Below the pieces are notes generated by a model, which was given only the letters and a program-made list of their open reading frames with translations, was not told the origin of the DNA and made no database searches. From Dioscorea cayenensis subsp. rotundata (lineage: Eukaryota; Streptophyta; Magnoliopsida; Dioscoreales; Dioscoreaceae), in NCBI RefSeq assembly GCF_009730915.1, contig NC_052476.1:20255257-20319256 (forward strand): 64,000 nt of DNA. The letters are read 5' to 3'. Made by a program: the position numbers and the translations under genes. This document shows positions 36,943-47,835 of the stretch, piece by piece (position 1 is the first letter of the stretch; each line of letters begins with the position of its first letter).

Positions 36943-39900
36943 ATGATCTACACTGCGATCGATACGTTTTACCTCACGGATGAGCAGTTGAAGAACTCGC
37001 CGTCGCGGAAGGATGGCATTGATGAGGCCACGGAGACCACGCTGAGGATCTATGGGTGTGATCTCATCCAGGAGAGCGGAATTCTTCTCAGATTGTATCT
37101 TTTTTTTTTTAATTATTCTTTGTGTTTCTTGGATTCTTTGGTTGATTGAGAATGGATATTGTCTTCAAATTTTATCTTTTTCCTCCTTTGATTGGTTTTC
37201 TTGACAATGATAAGGCCTCAAGCTGTGATGGCAACTGGGCAGGTACTCTTTCATCGATTTTATTGCAAGAAATCGTTTGCCCGTTTCAGTGTTAAGGTAA
37301 AAAATGTCATCTTTTTCTTTTTTTCTTTTTTCTTGGTATTTATGTTCATAGGATTTGGGATTTGAATTGATTGGTAGATAAGCTTTGTTGCAGAGGGTTG
37401 CCGCAAGCTGTGTGTGGTTGGCTTCGAAGTTGGAAGAGAGTCCTAGGAAGGCAAAGCAAGTTATCATCGTGTTCCATAGGATGGAGATCCGCAGGGAGAA
37501 TTTGCCACTTGAATATTTAGATGTCTTCTCTAAGGTTGATATGTTCTCCCGGTTGATTTTATACACTTGTTGAGTTTTATGTTCTTTCCCAAGTAGTATG
37601 ATTTGCTTTTTTTAGCATTGATTAGACTGCAAAAGATTTTTTTGACTTGTTTTACTTTTTACCACTGTTCGCATGTTTTCTGTTCAAAAATTTTTGCAGT
37701 ATGAATTCTGTAGTTGGGATAATTGCTTGTTTCGATTGTGTCTGTTCTTTTTTTTTTCTTTCTTATTAAGCTGTCATCCTTCTTTGATTTTTTTCTTGAT
37801 AACAGAAGTACTCTGAGTTGAAGAATGATCTGATCAGAACAGAGCGACATTTGCTTAAGGAGATGGGTTTCATCTGCCATGTTGAACATCCTCATAAGTT
37901 CATATCCAACTACCTTGCAACACTTGGAACCCCGACAGAGTTGAGACAGGAAGCTTGGAACTTAGCCAATGACAGGTAATGTATCATTCAGTGTGTTATA
38001 TCATAGCTTCTAATTAACATTTGATACTGTTCCATTGTTTTGCTAGTTGATTATTGATATCACTCTTCAATATTTCAACAGCTAAATTTTTTAAGTGTTC
38101 TTATTGTGGGTAGCAGGCTTGCAGTTGCCCATTGTTTATTTTAATTTTATTCTATGCCTTATGGCCAACTTTGGAAATAGTTGCTGGACCTTGATGAGTG
38201 ATATGGTGCAGATTGAGGTGTTGGATGACTTTTCTTTTATCTTTTTCTTGAGGTGGTTGCGATGTTCAGATATTGTTATTTAGTTCTTCTAGTTCTGATA
38301 TTGGTATCATGACAATATTCTGCTTTCAATCTATGTATGCTTATGCTACTTAATAATCATTTCAAATAATCTTTTATATGCTTGAATGAAAAGTAAACAT
38401 CATAATCTACTTGTAACCATTGATCATTTTTTAATTTTGGTTCGAAAATTCTTTTTCTTTACATTTGCTTTTCTTTGTCTACCATTTGTAGTGGCCTTAT
38501 GATATATCAAGAAAGGCAGTGAATATCTTCCTCCTTTTGTAAGTTATCCCACTTTTTTATATCAACCCTGATGCTAATCTCATGCACAGTAGGTAAATAG
38601 AAAGGGAGCAAAATGAGTGATCTGGCTTTTTTTTCCTCTTTTTTTTTTAATCTTTTTGTAACTGTTGGATCATCTCTCTTGCAGTCAACCTTTGTTCGGT
38701 GGTTTTTGAGTCCCTAAGTAAAATTATTTCTGCAGCTAACCATGCTTTCGGTTATCCTGGTGATGTTTACTGTTTATGTGAAAAATCTTCAGTTTATGTT
38801 CTCATAATAATGGAAAGTTCGTGTCTCATTTATATCTTTTCTTGCTGGCAAAGGCACCTTTTCGTTGTTGGAAATTATTTGTTCATTTTATCTCTTGATG
38901 CTTGTTTCATATTATGTAGTTTGCGGACCACTCTCGTGTTCGATTCAAGAGTGAAGTGGTAGCATGTGGGCGTGAGTATATGCAGCAGCTCGTCGGTTCC
39001 AGGTACCACTCCCTGAAAATCCACCATGGTGGTTAGTCTTTGATGCAGATCTCTCGGCATGCAAGAGGTTTGCAGAGTCCTCACAGATCTCTACAGTCTT
39101 CCGAAAGCACAATATATTGCAGTATACAAAGACAATGATTCCTTCACATCAACTAATAAAAATCAAGATCCCCAAGCTCAAGCATCTAAGGTAGCTTATA
39201 TATTGCATTCAGGTCCTTTTATTGTTATAACAAAATGGAACATTATTGTAGATGTAATTGCGATATATGCCTAAAATATGTTGATCCTGATTATTTAGGA
39301 AACTCTGTCTAACGGTGGTGGAAATGATAATGGCACTCCGAACTTGGTAGCTGATAATCAAGATGACAGCTCATCTAAAGATGTGTTATTGAAAGCAGCC
39401 CTAGACAAGTTGGAGTCGAAGAAAATTGATGATGATACTACCAAAAGTGTGGCTGCTGAAGACGATACTAAAGAGGAGCCAGTTGCAAAACCCAAGGGTG
39501 ATCAGAAATCTGATGCTAACATGGAAAAAAACCGGGATAGAGAAAGGGAAAGATCTAAAGCTAGAGATCGTGATGGCAGGGGTAGAGACTCGGATCGTGA
39601 CAGCAGAGGTAGAGATTCTGACAGGGACCGGGAACGAGAGAAGGATCCTGAGCGGGATAGAGAAAAGGCCAAAGAGAGGAGTCACCGTGCAAAGGACAAG
39701 AGTACAGGTATAAACTAGGAATCTATCTATGTTAGACCTTTGATTGTTATGATGGAAAGAAGAAAACCTATAATTAGGTTTTCGGGATGTTTTCGTAATG
39801 AAAACTTTATTACTTTAATATAAAATTCTATATTTTCCCTTTGAAAGAAAGATGATTATCCTCCCCATCTATATATTGATGTAGTTTGCCAATTTAAGAA

Positions 39901-40512
39901 AACTTATCTTTATATTCATTTCTTTTGTCAATCTAGAAAAAGAATCGTTTAAACAATATTTATTTCTTTTCCAATCGAAGAAAAACTTGTCCATGTAGTG
40001 ATTTTTTCTTCACCAATTTAAGAAGACCATGCTATATATATATATATATATTATGCCAATCCTAGAAAAACTTGTCATCTAGCAATTTGTTTGGTTTGAC
40101 ATTCTAAGAGAAACCTGTTGTTTATGTGCTTTTTCATTTTGCCAATTTAAGAAATTCTTGTCATCTATCTATTTATTACTTATGCCAATCTAAGAAAAAC
40201 TTGTTTATTTATTTATTTCTTTTGCAAATATATAAGAAAAGAAACTTGTTTTCTTAGCATGGTGTCGTCTTTGATGTCATATGCCTCTTAATTATGCAGG
40301 GCATCCGGAGAAATCCCGGCATCATTCATTGCGAGGTATGTGCAACATCTCTTAACAATAATGAAAGTCAGTCAAGTCATTCTTCAAGATAGCTCAGTTA
40401 AGTGATATTGCTCTATTCTGAAAATTTTTTTCCTTGTTTTGCAGAACGCAGTGAATACCACAGCTCACACTCATACCGTGACAAGGATCGACACAGACAC
40501 CACTATACATGA
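36943..40512 (+). CDS. CYCL1: Cyclin-L (arginine-rich cyclin), left copy, exon 5 disturbed by one-base indels
   Basis: Partner of CDK11/CDKG-type kinases in pre-mRNA splicing and transcription, in the nucleus. Exons: 36943-37094, 37215-37296, 37394-37534, 37806-37975, 38920-39190, 39299-39707, 40300-40335 and 40445-40512, the same sizes as in the right copy. Start MIYTAIDTFYLTDEQL and the cyclin boxes are typical. The C-terminus is a long RS-like domain of Arg-Asp, Arg-Glu and Arg-Ser dipeptides ending YRDKDRHRHHYT. Compared with the right copy, exon 5 has four one-base indels (two near 38935, 38970-38976, and one near 39056) that sum to zero. The frame is wrong across the second cyclin box and then restored. 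It also reads LTDLYSL where the right copy and the family read LAHLYSL. This is either sequence error or a decaying copy. Confidence 0.88.
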
Positions 40513-41396
40513 AATAAAAGGCAGTTTTGTCCTTTGTAACGTGTAAACAAGTAATATTTGCATCATCGATGATCGTGGTGAGATGATGAAAAATACCGAC
40601 CTTTTGTTTATGTGATTATTGTTGAATACTCAAATCAACTGTATCACATTTAGCTTTTGATGATAGTTTTATTGTTGAATACCCAAATTATCTGTATCAT
40701 GCCTATCTTTTGATGATAGTTTTTTTTTTAATACCGAAATTAACTGTATCTCTTTTGTGATAATGTTCAACTAAGGAAAGCTTGCATAGCATTTTGTTTC
40801 GTTTTTTTAGCAGGATGGTGAATTATACTTGGAATATGTTTGGATAACTTTTAAGCAGGATGAAGAATTACTCGGAATATGTTTGAATGATCTTTCTTTT
40901 ATTTGTTGTAGGATGAATTTTTTTTTATGTTGATGATTGAGCTTGGAATGTCTTTGGATGATACTTTTGTTGCAAGATGAAGTGAAATGTTGATTTGGTT
41001 TGCTTTTTAGTTTGTTGGGTTGTTTGTGATTAATGGTTTTTTGTTTATATAATAGTTTTTTATTTTAAAGAACTTATAATAAAAAGCTATTATTTATGGT
41101 TTTCAGCTGAGTTATGTTGTAATTTTCCTTTCCATAGAGAATAAAATTTAAATTTGATTTATTAATTTCTATTGGAAAGAAGTATAAATAGATTAAATAT
41201 TAACTAATTTACTTTATTTTCATGGAAATGACACTTCAATAATCCTAAGCAAATCATGCAATAATAACTCATACTTAAAGCACAAATTAAGCATTCCTTT
41301 TTTTTATTATCTACAAAGGAAACATACAAGAAAAGCACATTGTTCCAAAGTACTGATGGAACAAAAGCTGTTAACATAGATTCATTAGTGAGTGAT
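40513..41396. other. 3' regions between convergent cyclin-L and dismutase (left copy)
   Basis: AT-rich, no gene. Contains near-tandem repeats such as TTTTGATGATAGTTTTATTGTTGAATAC and GGATGAAGAATTACTCGGAATATGTTTG-type phrases, probably within the cyclin-L 3' end. The same sequence is present at 58426-59305. Confidence 0.5.
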
Positions 41397-42454
41397 TCAT
41401 TCTTGAAGCCCAATGATACCTGAAAATTTGACAAATATTTCATCGAAAAGGCGAAAATAATCAATCCATTGATCAAGAAAAACATGTGGAAATTCATTAG
41501 CATAGAAATGATATATTTGAAATTAAATGAATTAATGAATAAATGTGTTTACAGGGAAGCAAGGAACAAACCACATGCAACTCTTGCTCCTGCATTTCCG
41601 GTGGTCTTGCTAAGCTCATGTCCACCTGTGAAAAGCCGGAAAAAAAAAAACATGAAATGCATCCTGGTTTAGTCTGTAGAAATCTGAATGAGTAAACCAT
41701 CAAGAGGATATATAGAATGATAAATCATGCAAACTAGAATTTATCAAGAATTCTAGCAGGTTTAAGAGACGTGCAATTCCTTTATCTTTAGGTCATTCCT
41801 GAGTCGAGAACTGGGTTTCTTAATCAACCTTTTACTTCATATGATTTGGCGGAGTAAACAGTTTGCGAAACATAAACTCTTTTTTTTTTTTTACAAAATG
41901 GACGAGTTACATCAGAGACGTGCATAAACGTGGAGTTACTGCTTTAACATATATGTGCTATCATCTTGTGTGCGCTGAGATTCGAACCGGTTTTCTCAAC
42001 AGGACATGAACGCTCTACACAAGAAACATGATATCACTAACCCATATGTACTCTCATCTTGTGTGAGCTGAGATTCAAACCAGTCTTCTAAACAAGACAT
42101 GGACACTTTGCACAAGAAATTTGATGTCGATAGAAAGTGATTGTTGGACACAAAACATGACTACAGTACATTTAATGCTACAAAGATGAAATTTTCTATC
42201 ACAATCAATAAAGGAAAGGAGAGCTCTTGTGGTATATTAACAACAGAGAATAATAAAAAGAACATAGTAATTTACCAATCACACATAAATCACTTGATAT
42301 CACAGAGATAAGACTCAAAAACATAGATGTAAAAACTAAGTTACTGCTTACCATTTCCTAGATCATCTGGATCAGCATGAACAACAACTGCCCTTCCAAT
42401 TATCGAATTCGGCACCGAAACAGGAATTTGAGGAAGTAAACATAAACCAAGGAC

Positions 42455-42486
<32 letters not shown>

Positions 42487-42875
42487 GTATGTATAATTCA
42501 AGAATTGGGAAACAAACAGAAGAAGAGGAACATTAAGAACAACAACAAAGCACCTGGCTGTCAAAAATTGTAAAACTAGCAGTCACTGACACAAAAATAT
42601 TATGCAAACAAAGATTAAAATGATTCATATATTGAAGGAAACAAATACCATCATCACCAGCAATCACATTTCCAAGATCACCGGGATGCCGAATCTCATC
42701 TTCAGGTGCCACATGATCCTTCCCAGAAGGATTAAAATGTGGTCCTAAATCATAAACAGAAATAAACTAACACAAATTATTCAAACAACAAAGATTAAAA
42801 AACAATAGAGCACAGTACCAGTGGACATGCAGCCATTGGTGGTAGCATGAACATGGAAACCATGAAGTAATAATT
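41397..42875 (-). pseudogene. Truncated Cu/Zn superoxide dismutase, left copy
   Basis: Exons in order: about 42875-42819 (LHGFHVHATTNGCMSTG), 42744-42649 ([17 protein letters not shown]...GDLGN), 42585-42554 (SFTIFDSQ), 42427-42352 ([19 protein letters not shown]), 41625-41572 (GGHELSKTTGNAGARVACG) and 41419-41397 (IIGLQE, stop). Metal ligands are visible: HxH in FHVH, His in GPHFNP, KDH and IRHPGD, Asp in GDLGN, His in VVVHAD; also the active-site Arg in NAGARVACG. Missing: the first 45 or so residues, replaced upstream by a minisatellite, and three residues (usual ALGDTTNG is ATTNG here). The acceptor before IPVSVPNS reads CAA instead of CAG, so this exon cannot splice normally. Cytosolic or peroxisomal CSD origin is likely; function is not. 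Confidence 0.85.
41897..42130 (-). mobile_element. SINE-like sequence, tandemly duplicated, in a dismutase intron (left copy)
   Basis: Read on the minus strand, each of two units of about 100 bases holds an A-box-like TGTGTAGAGCGTTCATG and, some 30 bases on, a box B (CCGGTTCGAATCTC in one, CTGGTTTGAATCTC in the other). This spacing is that of a tRNA gene, so the units probably derive from a tRNA-headed SINE. The same pair sits at 59795-60030 in the right copy, so it predates the duplication. Confidence 0.5.
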
Positions 42876-43672
42876 TCAGATCAAATTGTGAATCAAAATT
42901 GTTAGGAATTAAGATTACAAGTAGCAATTAGGATTGTGTCTGATGGAATTGAGTACCAAAATTGTTAGGAATTAGAACATAAATTGATATTACATGTAGT
43001 AATTATGTTTAAATTGAGAAACACTTCCATTAATAGTGATTGCTTTGTTCCTTCACATGCTTGTAGTGACTTAAGATGGAAATGAGAACCAAAATTGTAA
43101 GGAATCAGAACAAAATCAATATTAGATGTAGACTATGTAGTAATTAGGCTTAAGTTCAGAAACACTTCTATTTATAGTGGTTAGTTTGTTTTTTCACATG
43201 CATAATGATTTCAGATGGAATTGAGAACCAAAATTGTTAAGAATCAAAACCAAAATCAATATTACATGTAGTAATTAGGCTCAAGTTCAGAAACACTTTC
43301 ATCTATAGTTTTTTGCTTTGTTCCTTCACATGCTTGTAGTGACTTAAGATGGATATGAGAACCAAAATTGTTAGGAATTGGAACAAAAATCAATATTACA
43401 TAAAGTGATTAGGTTTAAAGTTGAGAAACACTTCCATTTATAGTGCTTAATTTGTTCTTTCATAAGCATAGTGATTTCATATGGATATGAGAACCAAAAT
43501 TGTAAGGAATTAAAACAAAAATTAAGTTTGCATGTAGAAATTGGGTTTAGATGGATTTGAGAACAAAGCTGGTTAGAAATTAGAACACAAATTGCCAGGA
43601 ATTAGAACAAAGGTTAAAGATCACAACATACATGCAGTGATTATTCAAATGGAATTGAGAATAATATTGACA
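42876..43672. repeat. Minisatellite of about 134-bp units (left copy)
   Basis: Units begin near 42945, 43079, 43217, 43351 and 43483 (spacings 134, 138, 134, 132). Each opens GGAATTGAGAACCAAAATTG and ends near CTTAAGATGG or TTTCAGATGG. Shorter broken units flank them (about 42880 and 43553-43672). Neighbouring units differ by roughly 15-20 percent by eye. The array starts directly at the broken end of the dismutase exon. Confidence 0.85.
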
Positions 43673-43737
43673 ATATTATTAAGTTCACATATTTTACTCA
43701 ATTTAAATTTAATTTGTTTAATTTTGACAATATAAGA

Positions 43738-44068
43738 TGTGAGAGGATTTTAAAATTGAAAAGATATTAATGTAATAAGCACCACTTGTAAGACAACTAA
43801 TGAGAGCTTATCATTTGTAATTTCATTAATTAATGAATGATTATTTTATTCTATTTGAAAAGATGTCTAATTAATGAAATAGTGTCTCATTAGTAAAGTG
43901 GTGTGTCTATGAAATAATGTGTCATTTTATTGAAGTGGTATAATGAAATGATGTGTCTTTTTAAATGACACTCATTATTGAAGTGGTGTGTCTCTTTACT
44001 AAACACCACTTCATTCCTATAAAAATAATCTCCTATCATCATTCAAGTCAATTGAATGAAAACAAACT
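43738..44068 (+). mobile_element. LTR fragment of an LTR retrotransposon, cut by the assembly gap
   Basis: Starts TGTGAGAGG exactly where the match to the right copy ends (shared ...ATATAAGA), so this is an insertion point; the right copy shows the empty site. A TATA-like CCTATAAAAATAATC followed by CATCATTCAAGTC near 44015-44050 resembles an LTR promoter. The remainder of the element lies in the unsequenced gap. Probably Copia-type or a TRIM; family not resolved. Only this end is present, so wholeness cannot be judged. Insertion is younger than the split of the two copies. Confidence 0.6.
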
Positions 44069-45068
44069 NNNNNNNNNNNNNNNNNNNNNNNNNNNNNNNN
44101 NNNNNNNNNNNNNNNNNNNNNNNNNNNNNNNNNNNNNNNNNNNNNNNNNNNNNNNNNNNNNNNNNNNNNNNNNNNNNNNNNNNNNNNNNNNNNNNNNNNN
44201 NNNNNNNNNNNNNNNNNNNNNNNNNNNNNNNNNNNNNNNNNNNNNNNNNNNNNNNNNNNNNNNNNNNNNNNNNNNNNNNNNNNNNNNNNNNNNNNNNNNN
44301 NNNNNNNNNNNNNNNNNNNNNNNNNNNNNNNNNNNNNNNNNNNNNNNNNNNNNNNNNNNNNNNNNNNNNNNNNNNNNNNNNNNNNNNNNNNNNNNNNNNN
44401 NNNNNNNNNNNNNNNNNNNNNNNNNNNNNNNNNNNNNNNNNNNNNNNNNNNNNNNNNNNNNNNNNNNNNNNNNNNNNNNNNNNNNNNNNNNNNNNNNNNN
44501 NNNNNNNNNNNNNNNNNNNNNNNNNNNNNNNNNNNNNNNNNNNNNNNNNNNNNNNNNNNNNNNNNNNNNNNNNNNNNNNNNNNNNNNNNNNNNNNNNNNN
44601 NNNNNNNNNNNNNNNNNNNNNNNNNNNNNNNNNNNNNNNNNNNNNNNNNNNNNNNNNNNNNNNNNNNNNNNNNNNNNNNNNNNNNNNNNNNNNNNNNNNN
44701 NNNNNNNNNNNNNNNNNNNNNNNNNNNNNNNNNNNNNNNNNNNNNNNNNNNNNNNNNNNNNNNNNNNNNNNNNNNNNNNNNNNNNNNNNNNNNNNNNNNN
44801 NNNNNNNNNNNNNNNNNNNNNNNNNNNNNNNNNNNNNNNNNNNNNNNNNNNNNNNNNNNNNNNNNNNNNNNNNNNNNNNNNNNNNNNNNNNNNNNNNNNN
44901 NNNNNNNNNNNNNNNNNNNNNNNNNNNNNNNNNNNNNNNNNNNNNNNNNNNNNNNNNNNNNNNNNNNNNNNNNNNNNNNNNNNNNNNNNNNNNNNNNNNN
45001 NNNNNNNNNNNNNNNNNNNNNNNNNNNNNNNNNNNNNNNNNNNNNNNNNNNNNNNNNNNNNNNNNNNN
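44069..45068. other. Assembly gap of exactly 1000 N
   Basis: A run of exactly 1000 N, the usual placeholder for a join of unknown length between contigs. Apparent open frames across it are artefacts. Confidence 0.99.
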
Positions 45069-47380
45069 TTAACTCTTATTACATCTTGGTTTAAATATTT
45101 TGTTCTCCGTTTAATTATATTCTATAACGTTTAAATATATAGTTTTTATAGTTTTAAAATGAATGATCTCGTGAAAATTGTTTGGTTTACATATGTTAGT
45201 TTCTCGATTTGGTTCGTGAATCTTTGAAGAAGAAATATTTGTTGGCGCTGACAAGCGGATGGATGCCGTTGCTTTCAGGAACCACTTGCTCGCGGCGGGA
45301 TGAGAGGGCGACCCTCCATCGTGCTTGTGGGCCCAGCCCGTTCTCCTACTTCCGACCCACCGCGCGCAGCGTTCCTCGGCCAGGAGAGCCCTCCCCTACC
45401 GGATTGCAGCAACCCCCTACCACGACAGCGGCGGTCCCCCAGAGCCATGGCGGCCCCTCCCAGGCCCAGTGGCGGCCCGCGGTGACATTGGGCGAAGATG
45501 TCACGCATGACTCTTATGCGGGCGTACGGATATTGATGGGCAGAGTTTCCTCGACATATCGCTCGTGTGGAGGCGGAAGGGCGTTCGCGGCCGGTGCGCC
45601 ATCCTCGAGCAGGGCTTGCCCGGGGACGAGCAGGCGTCGGAGTGGCGGCGGCGGCGTCGTCGGGAAGGATCGTTCAAAGGCGGCCACATTCGAAGAGACT
45701 TGCGAAAAGAGGAGAACAATCTGCCTCTGTCTCCATGGCATGGTGACGATGAAACAATAGCAACACCATCGGTGATCTTTATTCTTGAGTCGTCGCCCGT
45801 TGATGACATAGCCGTGACGGTGGAGGGACGTCGTAGATGATGTGGGACGTTCTGCGCGGTTGAGGAAGGTCGTTGACTCTCTTCTCGATGAAATCGTGCG
45901 GCAGGTGGGCCAAATCTTGCAGAGATGCGGCATCAGATGGAGCGCGATCCACGAAGGTCGAGAACAAGTTAAGGGTGTGTCTCGATGATCTTTGTTGTCG
46001 TGGCGCGGTTGAGAAGATACGTCGAGATCCGTTCGCAGTGGCCCAGTGGTGAAGCGATCTGCTGACCAGCGGGACGCAATCCCTACACGCAAGAACCATG
46101 TGAGGAAGTATGCTGCGGTTGATCTTTGTCGTCAGTCGATCCCACGTCGAAGCGAGACACGATCACAACAAGAACAACAGATGTAAGGATGTTTACTGCG
46201 GTTGATCTTTGTCGCCATCGATCCCGCGTCGAAGGAAGATCTTGATGAAGACCCAAGCCAGAGCAGCGAGAGAGATGATCGAGGCCGATCGAAAATTGGA
46301 CGGGGACGGCTCGGGAAAGCTTTTTATTCGAAGAAGAAGAAATGGGTTGGCTTTGAGTCGTCTTAACAAATCTGACGAGGGAGTTGATGAGGGATCTTCC
46401 TCGAGTGCTCTATGGACGAGGTAAGTGTAACGTTTTTATGATATTGTTTAAAAGGGTTTCTTATAGTGTTTAACTATTACCTAATAGTGTTTAATACCAT
46501 TATGTTATCATTTAAGTTTTAGCCTTCTCGTTTAATTATATATAATATCGTATAACGATTGATAATATCATTTTAAATATTTCTGATATGATGCTTCTAA
46601 TATACATTATCGTTTAACCTCGACATCGTCGTGTGGAAGAATATGCTGTCATTTCCACTGTGACGAGGTTATACTGCTGCCTTGAGGGGAAGGAGATGGT
46701 CAGCTGATGATGTGATGGACGCTTTTCATTATGTATGTCTGAAAGTCGTGAGCGAAGACCGTATCCTTCACATGCGCCTCAGTCATCGAGACAGCTTACT
46801 TGTTGTTTATGTCAAGCGGAGACCCGGCGCACATGACGCGATTATGGCTATGATCGGGGATCGCTGTGCATGACTGCATGAAGTTAATTATCGTCCTCCC
46901 GATAATCATGAATGGCGACTTCCATGTAAAGTCGTCACGGGACGATGATAAATGAAAGAATCTGAGGCGTTATTCTTCGTATCAGGGAGTGCGATAAGGA
47001 CAGCGTTGGACATGGTAAGTTCTTTAATTATGTCAGATTAATATCACATTTTGGTATTTAAATCGGTATTCTAATCTCGACTTGCGTATCTCGCAGTGGA
47101 ATCTATTCGAGCCTTTATTAGTCGATATGGAGTTAAAGCGGTCGGCGGCAACAAAGTACCGCTCGTGCTCGGCAAAACCCGCCAAAAACAAAGGAGCGTC
47201 GATTGCGCGCGTCTCGTCATGCGGTTTATCGAGCGATTCTTGTGGGGTGAGAGATTACTGCTCTCATGAGACGGGCGTTCCTTACCTCGGATTACGGTAT
47301 GTTACCGCGTACTTAAGGAGGGAGGCGTGGCGTCCGTGAGCGAAAGGGGGTACATGCTGGCGGGTTAAATTCATTTTTTG

Positions 47381-47835
47381 AATAACATGTCTTGTATGTC
47401 GGTATCGATTTTGTTTTTCAAATGTAAATGCGGACAAAATTCGATTCAGTTGTTTTCGTGTTCGAAGAACATGACTTATATATCTTAATGTAAATTTTGT
47501 TTGTTTTTGAATTGTAAAGCGGGTTAAATTCCATTCGGTTTTTATTTCATTGTTTAATTTACGTTGTGATTGTGTACATTTCACTTTCGTTGTTTAAATA
47601 TAGTATATGCGTTTAAACATCGAGTTTTAACTAAATAGGAGATTGCTCTCAATCGATTCGTTGTGTTTTGTTTTTGAAAGAACATGACTTGTATATCTCG
47701 ATATAAATTTTGTTTGTTTTGATGTAGGCGAGTTAAAATTTCGTCGTTTCATTTCATTGTTTAATTTACATTGTAGTTGTGTCATTTCCATTTCATTGTT
47801 TAAATATGCCATATATCGTTTAAACATCGGTTGAA
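47381..47835. repeat. Tandem repeat of about 213 bases inside the CpG-rich element
   Basis: A segment starting AGAACATGACTTATATATCT at 47466 and ending in GCGTTTAAACATCGAG recurs from 47679 (AGAACATGACTTGTATATCT) to ATCGTTTAAACATCGG. A broken third copy starts near 47381 (AATAACATGTCTTGTATGTC). Confidence 0.7.

Larger units (their letters stand above)
35300..43737. repeat. Segmental duplication, left copy (matches 52758-61771)
   Basis: From TAAATGGAATGATATTTAAG at 35300 to ACAATATAAGA at 43737 the sequence matches the right copy base for base except for scattered substitutions, small indels and two insertions present only on the right. It contains cyclin-L (+), truncated Cu/Zn superoxide dismutase (-) and a minisatellite. 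Introns and spacers match as closely as exons, so the copies separated recently or are alleles. The left copy ends exactly where an LTR begins (43738). Confidence 0.95.

Noticed and set aside
39344-39718. Arg/Asp-rich frame taken as a separate small gene
   Set aside because: It is exon 6 of cyclin-L, the RS-like tail, in phase with neighbouring exons.
42876-43672. Repeat array considered as CRISPR-like
   Set aside because: Units are 134 bases, diverged, contiguous without unique spacers, and in a plant genome; it is a minisatellite.
43965-45134. Open frames of several hundred residues across 44000-45100
   Set aside because: They consist of N and only reflect the assembly gap.
45209-46099. 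Frames of 100-190 residues on both strands in the CpG-rich block
   Set aside because: GC-rich DNA gives long chance frames; the translations are Arg/Pro/Ser-rich, differ on every frame and show no domain.
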